Source: Acidobacteriota bacterium
Lineage (GTDB): Bacteria > Acidobacteriota > Terriglobia > Terriglobales > Acidobacteriaceae
NCBI GenBank assembly: GCA_018268755.1
Contig: JAFDVW010000013.1
Coordinates: 281,295 to 345,294 of the forward strand
Length of the DNA: 64,000 bases
Reading direction: 5' to 3'
A model generated the notes under the pieces. The model saw nothing but the letters and a program-made list of their open reading frames with translations, was not told the DNA's origin and ran no database searches. The position numbers and the translations under genes are program-made. Numbering within the stretch: the first letter of the stretch is position 1; every line of letters starts with the position of its first letter. Of the stretch, positions 33,707 through 41,582 are shown in pieces.

Positions 33707-35200
33707 TTACTCCATCTCGAACGCCAGATACATCAGTCCCCCGTCGCGTTCCACTTGCAGCACTACGGCGTCGCCGGATTTCAATGCCAGTACCGCACTG
33801 CGCAGGGTGTCGACCGAATCGATGGTCGTGTCATTTACGCTGTGAATGAGGTCTCCGGTTTGCAGTCCGGTTTCGGGCAGGATCAAATCGGCGGCCCGGC
33901 CCACCACCAGCGCCCCGGAAGCAATGCGCAAGTTGCCCAGCTGCGCACGCAGCCCGTCGCTGAGATCAATGGCCAGCACACCCAGGCGAGGCACCAGGCT
34001 TTTTTCCGGGTTGGCGGCGTCGAGCAGTTGGTCCATGCGATCATGGCGTTCGATGGCCGCCACGAACAGCGTCTTCTTTTCTTCTCCGCGCAGCACCTCC
34101 AGACGGAATACTTCATCCAGGCGATGCATGTACATGGCAGCGGCGAGGGCGGGCAAAGTCTCGATCGGACGGCCGTCCGCCGAGAGCACAATATCCTGTA
34201 CTTTCACCCCGGCGCTCGCCGCCGGGCCCCCAGGGACAATATCGGAAACAATCACGCCCCAGGATTGAGAGAGATGCAGACCCGTGGCCAGGGCGGGGGT
34301 GATCTCCTGGGCGGTGGCGCCAATTTCCACGCGATGCACATGACCGTATCGCCGCAGGCTGCGATAGACAAAATTCACCACCGGGGCGGGAATCGCGAAG
34401 CCCAGGCCTTCATTGCCCCCACTTTGCGAAAGGATGAAGGTGTTAATGCCGATGCAGGCGCCGTTCATGTCCACCAATGGGCCGCCGCTGTTGCCGGGAT
34501 TAATGGGGGCATCGGTCTGGATATAGGCCAGCGGCTTGCTGGGATCGGCCTGGCGGAATAGCGCGCTGATCACGCCCATGGTCACGGAGTTCTGCAGACC
34601 TTCCGGGCTGCCAATGGCGAACACAAACTGCCCGACCCGGGGCGCGGGCCGTCCTCCCAGGGCGAGGGTGGGGAAATTGCTGCCCTCGACTTTCAGCAGG
34701 GCGAGGTCCGACTCTTTGTGCGTACCCAGAACGCGGGCGTCGAGAATCTGCCGCTTGCCGATGGGAGCGCTGTTGATCGAGATGTTTTCCCCCATGGGCA
34801 GGGCCACGCGCACCCGCTGCGCTCCCTCCACCACGTGGGCGTTGGTCATGATGTAGCCGTTGGAGTCCACGATTACCCCGGACCCCACGGCGTGCTGGCG
34901 GACGATGAGCGCCGCCTGGCCGCGCTCGCCCTGGTTCAGGGGACCGTATCCGGTGACCAGGATCTGCACCACGGCGGGAGAAATCCTCTCCACCAGATTC
35001 TGCAGGGCCGTGTTCATCTGCTGCAGGACCTGGTCAGGGGGCGGCTGCTCCGCCGGTTTGGCGATTATGGGCGGGGCGGAAGCCGCCTGGGTGGACGCCG
35101 GCGGGCTTTTGGGTTTGGATGGCGTGGCAGGTTGCTGGGCTTGGGCCAAGGCAGAGACACAAAGAGACACGATCAGTAAAGAGCCAAAACTCCGCCGCAT
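33707..35200 (-). CDS. HtrA/DegP-type periplasmic serine protease with two PDZ domains
   Basis: 497-residue S1C protease. Signal peptide (1-21, ending ALAQAQ), a Pro/Ala-rich linker, then the trypsin-like domain (about 60-270) with catalytic His in MTNAHVV, Asp in KESDLALL and Ser in NPGNSGGPL. Two PDZ modules follow (about 290-375 and 400-495, the first with GVIVSDIVPGGPAASAGV). GGGGAG lies 7 bases before the ATG. Acts in periplasmic protein quality control. Divergent from the PilZ gene. Confidence 0.92.
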   Translation of the reverse strand: MRRSFGSLLIVSLCVSALAQAQQPATPSKPKSPPASTQAASAPPIIAKPAEQPPPDQVLQQMNTALQNLVERISPAVVQILVTGYGPLNQGERGQAALIVRQHAVGSGVIVDSNGYIMTNAHVVEGAQRVRVALPMGENISINSAPIGKRQILDARVLGTHKESDLALLKVEGSNFPTLALGGRPAPRVGQFVFAIGSPEGLQNSVTMGVISALFRQADPSKPLAYIQTDAPINPGNSGGPLVDMNGACIGINTFILSQSGGNEGLGFAIPAPVVNFVYRSLRRYGHVHRVEIGATAQEITPALATGLHLSQSWGVIVSDIVPGGPAASAGVKVQDIVLSADGRPIETLPALAAAMYMHRLDEVFRLEVLRGEEKKTLFVAAIERHDRMDQLLDAANPEKSLVPRLGVLAIDLSDGLRAQLGNLRIASGALVVGRAADLILPETGLQTGDLIHSVNDTTIDSVDTLRSAVLALKSGDAVVLQVERDGGLMYLAFEME

Positions 35201-35370
35201 GAAATTTCTCCCCGGTCGCCGGGATGGATCGAGGTGTTCCCGGACTCTATGCCTGTATTGTGACAGATTCGGAAGAAGTCACCGCCCAATCCGGGGGCGA
35301 AAATCTTCGAAAGGGAGGTGCGGTTGCCTCATTTCTTTTGTTACCATTAACTTATAAGTCACCCCGGCTT

Positions 35371-35398
35371 TTGCCGGAGATGGCGTCCGTGATATAAG
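35371..35398 (+). promoter_or_regulatory. Candidate sigma-70 promoter of the PilZ gene
   Basis: TTGCCG at 35371-35376 and TATAAG at 35393-35398 with a 16-base spacer. The predicted start is about 37 bases before the PilZ ATG. Confidence 0.4.
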
Positions 35399-35441
35399 GG
35401 CGTTTAGCTACATCGTTGTACTCCCCCAGGAGATCTGCGGT

Positions 35442-35804
35442 ATGGAACTGGCTCTTGCAGGAAGCAACGGCAAGAAGCAAGGAGGCCTTGTGTCCGATGC
35501 TCGGACGGGGAAGCGATTCCCCTTGGAACTACCCATAAAAATTCATAAGGCGGATGAAGCCGGACAGCACAGCGGCGTGACGGGCAACCTGAGCGCTGCG
35601 GGGGTGTATATCCGCGCCGATGCGTCGCTGGAAATCGGTTCCAACGTGGAATTCGAGATCACTCTGCCGCCGGAAGTCACCGGCGCCCAGGAGGGCGTGG
35701 TGGTGCAGTGCCGGGGGCGCGTGGTGCGCGCAGATGAACCCACGGGCAACACCCGCGGCGTGGCCTGCGTGATTGACTCGTATGATTTCGTTCGCCAGTC
35801 GTAA
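35442..35804 (+). CDS. PilZ domain protein
   Basis: 120-residue single-domain PilZ protein, the usual receptor fold for cyclic di-GMP. GKRFPLELPIKI carries the N-terminal basic segment and GNLSAAGVYIRAD the second motif ([D/N]xSxxG). The first RxxxR motif is weak (only Arg and Lys near residues 20-25), so nucleotide binding is not certain. AGGAGA lies about 8 bases before the ATG. 12 bases upstream of a regulator gene, with which it is probably co-transcribed. Confidence 0.87.
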   Translation: MELALAGSNGKKQGGLVSDARTGKRFPLELPIKIHKADEAGQHSGVTGNLSAAGVYIRADASLEIGSNVEFEITLPPEVTGAQEGVVVQCRGRVVRADEPTGNTRGVACVIDSYDFVRQS

Positions 35805-35816
35805 GTGAGGAGCTCG

Positions 35817-36497
35817 ATGCTGAAGCTGATTCTGGCAGATAACCAGGCAATTTTCCGGGCGGGGATCGCCAAAGTACTGGCGGTCGAGGACGAGATGCGC
35901 ATTGTGGCGCAAGCGCAGACCTCGGAGCAGATGTTCATGGCGCTGGACAAGTTCCGCGCCGCCGTCCTGATTGTGGCGGGCGGCTTCCACTCCGATTTCA
36001 GCGCCATTCTGCAAGCGGCGAACCGGGCCAAGACACGGGTAGTGATTCTGGCGGACACCGGCGAGAGCGCGCAGCGCTATATGAGCGCGGGGTCGCATGG
36101 CGTGGTCTATCGCAACGTGACCAGCGCGGCGCTGGTGGATTGCGTGCGCAAAGTGGCGCGGGGCGAGACCTGGGTGCAGGACATCGCCGTGCCCAGCGAG
36201 CTGACCGAGAACGATATGGTCGGCCTGCGGGTACGCGACCGCCTGACCGCCAAAGAGCTACGCATCGTGGCCCTGATCGTCCAGGGCTATAAGAACAAAG
36301 AGATCGCAACTCAGCTGGGCACCACCGAGCAGGTGATCAAGAACTACTTGCGCAACGTGTATGACAAGATCGGTGTGTCGGACCGGCTGGAACTGGCGCT
36401 GTTTACTATCCATCACCGGATCCTGAACGAGGCTGCGGCGGCCACCACCACGGGCGCTGCTCCCGCGGCCCCGGGGCCGGGCGCCGGCATGGCCTGA
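35817..36497 (+). CDS. LuxR/NarL-type regulator with degenerate receiver domain
   Basis: 226-residue protein: an N-terminal CheY-like fold (1-120, LKLILADNQAIFRAGI) and a C-terminal LuxR-type helix-turn-helix (about 140-205, LTAKELRIVALIVQGYKNKEIA). The phosphoacceptor position lies in LIVAGGF near residue 54 and holds no Asp. The conserved Lys is Arg (VVYRNVT). So it is unlikely to be switched by phosphorylation. A Pro/Ala/Gly tail ends the protein. GAGGAG precedes ATG 35817. Adjacent PilZ protein suggests a link to cyclic di-GMP, as inference. Confidence 0.88.
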   Translation: MLKLILADNQAIFRAGIAKVLAVEDEMRIVAQAQTSEQMFMALDKFRAAVLIVAGGFHSDFSAILQAANRAKTRVVILADTGESAQRYMSAGSHGVVYRNVTSAALVDCVRKVARGETWVQDIAVPSELTENDMVGLRVRDRLTAKELRIVALIVQGYKNKEIATQLGTTEQVIKNYLRNVYDKIGVSDRLELALFTIHHRILNEAAAATTTGAAPAAPGPGAGMA

Positions 36498-36514
36498 GTT
36501 TTTCGCGAGACCAC

Positions 36515-36570
36515 AACCGCCGAGTGGGCTGGGGAAGGAAAATCCCGGCTGGCTCGGCGGTTTCTTTTTT
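36515..36570 (+). terminator. Rho-independent terminator after the LuxR-type regulator
   Basis: Ten-base stem AACCGCCGAG (36515-36524) with CTCGGCGGTT (36553-36562) followed by a T-rich run to 36570. Lies 17 bases past the stop, between convergent genes. Confidence 0.8.
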
Positions 36571-36597
36571 GGTTGGAAAATATAGGAGAGCGAGAGG

Positions 36598-37548
36598 CTA
36601 CTTCTTCTTGCCGCCTTGGATCAGCTTCAGTCCGTCGGCCTGCAGAATGCGCTGGATCTGGTGGCGGGCATGGGACGACCAGGGACCCACGGAATCCAGC
36701 TTCACATAGGCCCGCCAGTGTTTCAGGGCCTTACGCGGCTCTTTGACCTTCTCATAGGCCAGCGCCAGGTTGTAGTGAGCGTCAGCATAGGTGGGCGCCA
36801 GCTGCAGCGCGATGGTGTAGGTTTCAATGGCTTCGGCGACCCGGCCGGTTTCATCCAGCACATTGCCCAGATCGAAATAGGCCAGGGCATAGCGGGGGTC
36901 AATGCCAATCGCCGAGCGATAGTGTTTTTCCGCCAGAATAAATTCCTGCCGGTTGTAATAAAGGGTGCCGAGATTGATGTGCGCGGCGGCGTGTTCCGGG
37001 TCCAGCTCCAGCACGCGCAGATAAGTGGCGATGGCCTGCGCCTGGTTTTGCGGGTCTTCCTCGAGCGCGATGCCGCGGGCAAACAGCTCGGTGATGTCGG
37101 ATGGCACTCCCTCCGAATCCGGGGGCACAATGGGAGTGCTGGTGACCAGCCGTTCCTCGGGTGAAAAGTCGAACATGAACTGCCCGGCAATCGGCTCCAG
37201 CACGCGGCCTTCGTGGCGGAAGGCCACGCGGTGCCCGCTGGCCAGGGTGCCCGCTTCCAGCAGCGGATTCTCCATGCCGGCAACCTGCTTCTGCATGGCG
37301 TCCAGGGACTGGCGGATCATCGCCGGGCGCACTTTGCGCGCGCACAGGTCGCGTACTTTTTTGATTTGCAGGAGATCGAAGAAAGAATACGTTTCGGCGG
37401 CAGCGACGAGTCCGGCCTTTTCCCACCCCGCCAGTTGGCGGGCGGTGAGCCGCAAAATCCGCAGCAAATCTGCTCGACTGTATCGATACACGGGAATCGA
37501 CAATCTGTAAATATTATCGGGAAGGGGATTGCGAATTGGCAAGAGCAA
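36598..37548 (-). CDS. MerR-like DNA-binding and TPR repeat fusion protein
   Basis: 316-residue protein. Residues about 20-90 resemble a MerR-type winged helix (YSRADLLRILRLTARQLAGWEKAGL, then YSFFDLLQIKKVRDL), followed by a spacer with FDFSPEERLV. The C-terminal half holds four to five tetratricopeptide repeats (AAAHINLGTLYYNRQEF, YALAYFDLGNVLDETG, YADAHYNLALAYEKV). The tail is lysine-rich. The start is uncertain: TTG 37548 opens the frame, GTG at PVYRYSR is an alternative, and neither has a clear ribosome site. Probably a regulator that makes protein contacts through its TPRs; target unknown. Confidence 0.78.
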   Translation of the reverse strand: MLLPIRNPLPDNIYRLSIPVYRYSRADLLRILRLTARQLAGWEKAGLVAAAETYSFFDLLQIKKVRDLCARKVRPAMIRQSLDAMQKQVAGMENPLLEAGTLASGHRVAFRHEGRVLEPIAGQFMFDFSPEERLVTSTPIVPPDSEGVPSDITELFARGIALEEDPQNQAQAIATYLRVLELDPEHAAAHINLGTLYYNRQEFILAEKHYRSAIGIDPRYALAYFDLGNVLDETGRVAEAIETYTIALQLAPTYADAHYNLALAYEKVKEPRKALKHWRAYVKLDSVGPWSSHARHQIQRILQADGLKLIQGGKKK

Positions 37549-37727
37549 ATTGAGACAAGGCGGAATCTATCTGAATAATGCAGCGAGAGTGGTGCATTTT
37601 CGCGGCCCATAAGAGGTAAAAGTGTTCTCCTGCCCCATTCGTGGTGCTGTTGCCGGAGTGGGACCCTGTCACAATCTTTTCACTTGCTCGTCATCCCGGC
37701 GCAACAAGGCTTCTTTAATAAGGAAGC

Positions 37728-39533
37728 ATGCCACTGTCTGGTCTGCTAGCTGGGCAAGGCCCGGCTTTCCCTTCCCGTCAAACTCCGGATCTTTTTCCCT
37801 TTCGCGGGCTCCTGCAGCAGTTTCTACCCATGACCCGGGTGCGCGAACTCTATCAGCGGGCGCAGCAGCCGGTGAACCGCTCGCTCATGGAAAATGTTCT
37901 TGCCGAAATGCGCGTGACCTGCCAGGTGGACGACGCCGACTTGGCGCGCATTCCGGCGACGGGCCCGGTGGTCATCAGCTCCAATCATCCCTTTGGCCTG
38001 CTGGATGGAGCGGTGCTGGGCGCGATCGCGGCGCGGGTCCGCCCGGACGTAAAAATCCTGACCAACTTCGTGCTTTCCGGCATTCCTGAGCTGCGCGAAG
38101 TCTGCATTTTTGTGGACCCCTTCCGAGACGGGCAGTCGCACTCCATGAACCGCCGTGGCTTGAAGCAGGCCATGAGCTGGCTGGCGGACGGCGGCGCGCT
38201 GATTGTGTTCCCTGCCGGAGAAGTTTCCCACTTCCGCCTGCCCCATATGGAGATTGCTGACCCAGAGTGGCACCCAGCTGTGGCCGGTCTGGCGCGCCGC
38301 GCCGGGGCGGCGACCTTGCCGGTATTTTTTCCCGGCCGCAACAGCGCGGCGTTTCAGGCACTCGGCCTGGTGCATCCGCGATTGCGCACCGCCTGGCTGG
38401 TAAATGAGTTCCTGCAACAAACCGGCCGCAAAGTCGAGGTGCGCATTGGCAGTCCGATTCCGGCAGAAGCCCTGCTTCCCTCCGACCGCGAAGCCACCCG
38501 CTACCTGCGCTGGCGGACCTATCTTCTGGCCGGGCGCAGCCAACCCGCGGGCTTGCGCGCCGTCAAGTGGACGGCGATGTTTCCCGAGCGCCCGCCGGCG
38601 CCGGTGGCCCCCGCCATCCGGACCTCCTCGCTGTGCGCCGAGGCGGACACACTCGCGCCCATCGCGGAGAACCGGGACTTCTCCGTCTACATCGCCCAAG
38701 GCCGCGAGGTCCCCTTGCTCATGCAGGAACTGGGCCGGCTGCGCGAGATCACGTTCCGCGCCGCTGGTGAAGGCACCGGCCGGGAGAGCGACCTGGACCG
38801 CTTCGATCCTTACTACAAGCACGTGCTCTTGTGGAGCAAGAGCAAACAGGAGCTTGCCGGCGCCTATCGCATGGGGGCGACAGCGGACATCCTGCCGCGT
38901 TGGGGAAACGGTGGTCTCTATACCAGCACGCTCTTCCGATACGACCGGGGGCTGTTCGAGCGGCTGGGGCCGGGACTCGAATTGGGCCGCTCCTTTGTGC
39001 GCCTGGAGTATCAGCGGCAATATGCGCCATTGCTCATGCTGTGGAAGGGTATTGGCCGCTATCTGGCGGCGCACCCGGAGATCGCCGTACTATTTGGCGC
39101 GGTGAGCATCAGCAGCCGTTATAAGCGGGCCTCGCGCGATCTGATTGTGCGCTATTTCCGCGAGCGCGAAGAAGAGCGCGAAGATGGCGAAGATCTAGCC
39201 CGCTGGGTCGCACCCCGCACGCCGTTTTATCCGGCAAAGTCCGCCCGCTGCTGGAAGCTGCGCTCGCTCGAAGAACTCTCCGGCCCCATCATGGACCTGG
39301 AGAATGACGGCAAAGGCGTGCCCATCCTGATCAAGCACTATGCCCGCCTGGGAGGACGCCTGCTGAGCTTCAACGTAGACCGCCGTTTCTCCAACGTGCT
39401 GGATGGCTTCGTGCTGGTGGACCTGCGGCGTTCGGACCCCACGATCCTGGAACGCTACTTGGGGGCCGATGGCGTGGAGGCGCTGCGGCGGTATCATGGA
39501 TGTTTCCAGCACCCTTGTCCTGTCCCAGCATGA
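37728..39533 (+). CDS. OlsF-like bifunctional acyltransferase (PlsC-type plus GNAT-type)
   Basis: 601-residue two-domain enzyme. The N-terminal domain (about 40-270) is a lysophospholipid/hemolysin-type O-acyltransferase with SSNHPFGLLDG and FPAGEVSHF motifs. The C-terminal domain (about 310-590) is the Acetyltransf_5 N-acyltransferase fold (ELGRLREITFRAAGEG, ELGRSFVRLEYQ). The same order is known from OlsF, which makes ornithine lipids by N-acylation followed by O-acylation. That aminolipid product is the best guess here but is not proven; related proteins may acylate other amino acids. Stop overlaps the start of a PhoU-like gene by four bases, which suggests phosphate-linked membrane remodelling. 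Confidence 0.82.
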   Translation: MPLSGLLAGQGPAFPSRQTPDLFPFRGLLQQFLPMTRVRELYQRAQQPVNRSLMENVLAEMRVTCQVDDADLARIPATGPVVISSNHPFGLLDGAVLGAIAARVRPDVKILTNFVLSGIPELREVCIFVDPFRDGQSHSMNRRGLKQAMSWLADGGALIVFPAGEVSHFRLPHMEIADPEWHPAVAGLARRAGAATLPVFFPGRNSAAFQALGLVHPRLRTAWLVNEFLQQTGRKVEVRIGSPIPAEALLPSDREATRYLRWRTYLLAGRSQPAGLRAVKWTAMFPERPPAPVAPAIRTSSLCAEADTLAPIAENRDFSVYIAQGREVPLLMQELGRLREITFRAAGEGTGRESDLDRFDPYYKHVLLWSKSKQELAGAYRMGATADILPRWGNGGLYTSTLFRYDRGLFERLGPGLELGRSFVRLEYQRQYAPLLMLWKGIGRYLAAHPEIAVLFGAVSISSRYKRASRDLIVRYFREREEEREDGEDLARWVAPRTPFYPAKSARCWKLRSLEELSGPIMDLENDGKGVPILIKHYARLGGRLLSFNVDRRFSNVLDGFVLVDLRRSDPTILERYLGADGVEALRRYHGCFQHPCPVPA

Positions 39534-40210
39534 AACGCAAAAGCCAATCCGCCAAGCCTTCCGCCTCCACCCGTCCTCTGACCAGCCTGATTGAGCAGGC
39601 CTGCCTGGTGGGCAAGGACGCGGCTTACAACCTGCGCGATTATCTCGAGAACTCCTCAAATATGGCTTTCGTCGCGGTCAAAGACTGCGAGAAGGAGCTC
39701 GACCGTATGGAGCGGCGGGTCGATGAACAGATTCCCGCCGCCATCACCGGGGTCAGTGAGGCCGAGGCGCGCGAGCTGCTGGCCTGCCTGAAGTTCAGCA
39801 TTGATTTGGAGCGCATTGGTGACCTCACCTGGTCAGTCATGCAGCACCTGCAAGGGCTGACGCCTCGCCTGCTGCCCGACGACAGCCGCGACATGATCAC
39901 CATGGCGGGAATCCTGGAAAGAATGCTGGTCACCGTGCACCAGGGGTTCGTGCAGCGCGACCCTGGCAGCGCCGAGGCGGTGATGAAGACCGACGGGGAA
40001 ATGGACCGGACCTGCCGGCAGATTTTCGATCGCCACCTGGCCAGCCGCGACGGCCGCCGCCGCGAATACAGCACCACATTGCTGCTGATGGCGCAGGCCT
40101 TTGAACGCGCCGGCGACCATGCTAAAAATCTGGGAGAAGAGCTCATTCACCTGGTGGAAGGCCGCAGCGTGCGGCACGAGCCAAAACGGCCCAAGCGGAC
40201 TGCGGGCTAG
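39530..40210 (+). CDS. PhoU-like protein
   Basis: 226-residue all-helical PhoU-domain protein with the paired metal-binding E/DxxxD patterns in DLERIGDL (about 91) and FERAGDHAKN (about 196). PhoU proteins tune phosphate uptake and PhoR signalling, but free-standing ones pair with other transporters. The ATG lies in the four-base ATGA overlap with the acyltransferase stop, so the start is well fixed. There is no pst operon nearby. Coupling with an aminolipid synthase suggests phosphate-starvation lipid exchange. Confidence 0.85.
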   Translation: MKRKSQSAKPSASTRPLTSLIEQACLVGKDAAYNLRDYLENSSNMAFVAVKDCEKELDRMERRVDEQIPAAITGVSEAEARELLACLKFSIDLERIGDLTWSVMQHLQGLTPRLLPDDSRDMITMAGILERMLVTVHQGFVQRDPGSAEAVMKTDGEMDRTCRQIFDRHLASRDGRRREYSTTLLLMAQAFERAGDHAKNLGEELIHLVEGRSVRHEPKRPKRTAG

Positions 40211-40283
40211 GCGCGCTTTCTTTGCTTCTTTTGTGTGGGTTTTTCGGCTGGATGTAGCTCTGGAGTTTAGGAAGAAGAGCAGA

Positions 40284-40359
40284 TGGAGCCGACGAGCGGA
40301 CTTGAACCGCTGACCTGCCGATTACGAATCGGCTGCTCTACCAACTGAGCTACGTCGGC
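40284..40359 (-). tRNA. tRNA-Thr (CGT)
   Basis: Cloverleaf on the minus strand: acceptor GCCGACG/CGTCGGC, D-arm GCTC/GAGC, anticodon stem GCCGA/TCGGC with loop TTCGTAA (anticodon CGT), T-arm AGCGG/CCGCT with TTCAAGT, discriminator T and encoded CCA. Confidence 0.97.
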
Positions 40360-40368
40360 CTGCCATCA

Positions 40369-40397
40369 ATTCTAAATGGGCTGGCGGGAAGCGTAAA
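40369..40397 (-). promoter_or_regulatory. Candidate promoter of tRNA-Thr
   Basis: Read on the minus strand: TTTACG, 17-base spacer, TAGAAT, placing the transcription start about three bases before the tRNA 5' end. Confidence 0.5.
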
Positions 40398-40446
40398 GTG
40401 TGCCCGCACACGGATAGTGGCTCAGTTGGAAAAGCACCTAAAACTT

Positions 40447-40566
40447 TTGTCATTCCGAGCCGTGTAGTTTGCGGCGAGAGCCTGCCCTGAGCGGAGCCGA
40501 AGGGAATCTGCTGTTCGCTGAAAAAAGCAGATTTCTCGGGCGATAAAACTGCCCTCGAAATGACAA
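40447..40566. repeat. Palindromic intergenic repeat (TGTCATTCCGAG type)
   Basis: Terminal inverted repeats TTGTCATTCCGAG (40447) and CTCGAAATGACAA (40554) match at 12 of 13 positions and enclose further internal pairings (AATCTG/CAGATT). A related element with CTGTCAT...ATGACAG ends lies at 60002-60140. It resembles dispersed non-coding repeats of soil bacteria; the rest of 40398-40724 holds no gene. Confidence 0.7.
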
Positions 40567-40724
40567 TGGCTAGGATCATTTTCAAACTGACCCCACTGCC
40601 TGCACACGGAAGTCATCGCAAGCGGCCATCCTAAGCGGCCGTTGCAATGCCAATGTCAGGCCTGATGGAATGCGCGGATTCCATCGCCATCCTCCCGCGC
40701 GTTGCCGCGATGGCTCTGCCAAAA

Positions 40725-41234
40725 TCACACGGCGTGCTCGCGCATCTCGACCTGGCGCGCGTATTCTCGCTCGGACTCTGCGGGAAGCAGCACCCACAGG
40801 GTATAGATCCCCAGCGCGGTGCCAATGGGGACGCTGAAAAGCGCCACAAAACCCAGCACCAGAGCCATGGTGCGTCCCCAGGCGGCGGATTGCAGCAGTC
40901 CCCAGCCGGCAAAGAAGCCGAAGGCCGCCTTGGCCAGCACCAGAATGGCAATGCAGGTGAGCAGGGGATGCAGGAATGACGGCGCATGCTGTGCCGGCCC
41001 CTCGAAATCATGGAAGCGGCCGAAGATGGTGTTGGCGATCACCAGCAGCACCACGCCGCCGATCACATGGAAGGCGGAGATGGCCAGCCAGAGAATTCCC
41101 AGCAGGCGGGTGTGGGATTGCACTCGTCCGGGGCGGGGTTGGCTCCAGCTCACCGATCCCACCACCTGTTTTCCACAGGTGCTGCAAAAACTTTGGCCCG
41201 TCTGAAGCGCCGCACCACATTGATCGCAGAACAT
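40725..41234 (-). CDS. Zinc-ribbon plus four-helix membrane protein
   Basis: 169-residue protein starting with a zinc ribbon (CDQCGAALQTGQSFCSTCGK, two CxxC pairs) followed by three to four membrane helices (ILWLAISAFHVIGGVVLLVI, PLLTCIAILVLAKAAFGFF, and one near 125-145) and a charged tail. AGGAGG lies 7 bases before ATG 41234; the frame runs further upstream but is not needed. Such proteins are common and uncharacterised in Acidobacteriota; function unknown. Confidence 0.82.
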   Translation of the reverse strand: MFCDQCGAALQTGQSFCSTCGKQVVGSVSWSQPRPGRVQSHTRLLGILWLAISAFHVIGGVVLLVIANTIFGRFHDFEGPAQHAPSFLHPLLTCIAILVLAKAAFGFFAGWGLLQSAAWGRTMALVLGFVALFSVPIGTALGIYTLWVLLPAESEREYARQVEMREHAV

Positions 41235-41340
41235 GGCTTGTCCTCCTGCCGCACCAGCTTGCCTGAGAAGAAATACGCAGGGCAACGTCTTTTGGTTCCG
41301 AAACGGCAATCGCGTAAAACGGAAAAGGAGAAGGCAAACG

Positions 41341-41376
41341 AAAAGGCCGCCCGGCAACGGGACGGCCTTTTCTTTC
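41341..41376. terminator. Bidirectional-looking terminator hairpin
   Basis: AAAAGGCCG...CGGCCTTTT stem with loop around CCCGGCAACGGGA and T-rich ends on both strands. Placed after the DUF6599-like gene on the minus strand and before the zinc-ribbon gene. The remaining gap up to 41582 is AT-rich, without a gene. Confidence 0.7.
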
Positions 41377-41582
41377 AAGGGAGAATAGTTCCAACGGAGG
41401 TAAAACCGTCAAAACTTTCTGGCGAAATCTTATGGGCGGGAAAAGCGGGGTGTCAAGGAATTTTTGGGAAATAAATATCTTTATTTTCAATTACTTAGAT
41501 AAAAGATTAACATGACCGGAGAGGGCCCATTTTTGGGCAAAATGAGGAGTGGAAAAGCCTTAAATCGCGTTTATTGAGCGAC

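Noticed and set aside
40101..40313. Small frame running into tRNA-Thr
   Set aside because: The end (SRRADLNR) is translated tRNA sequence and it overlaps the PhoU-like gene.
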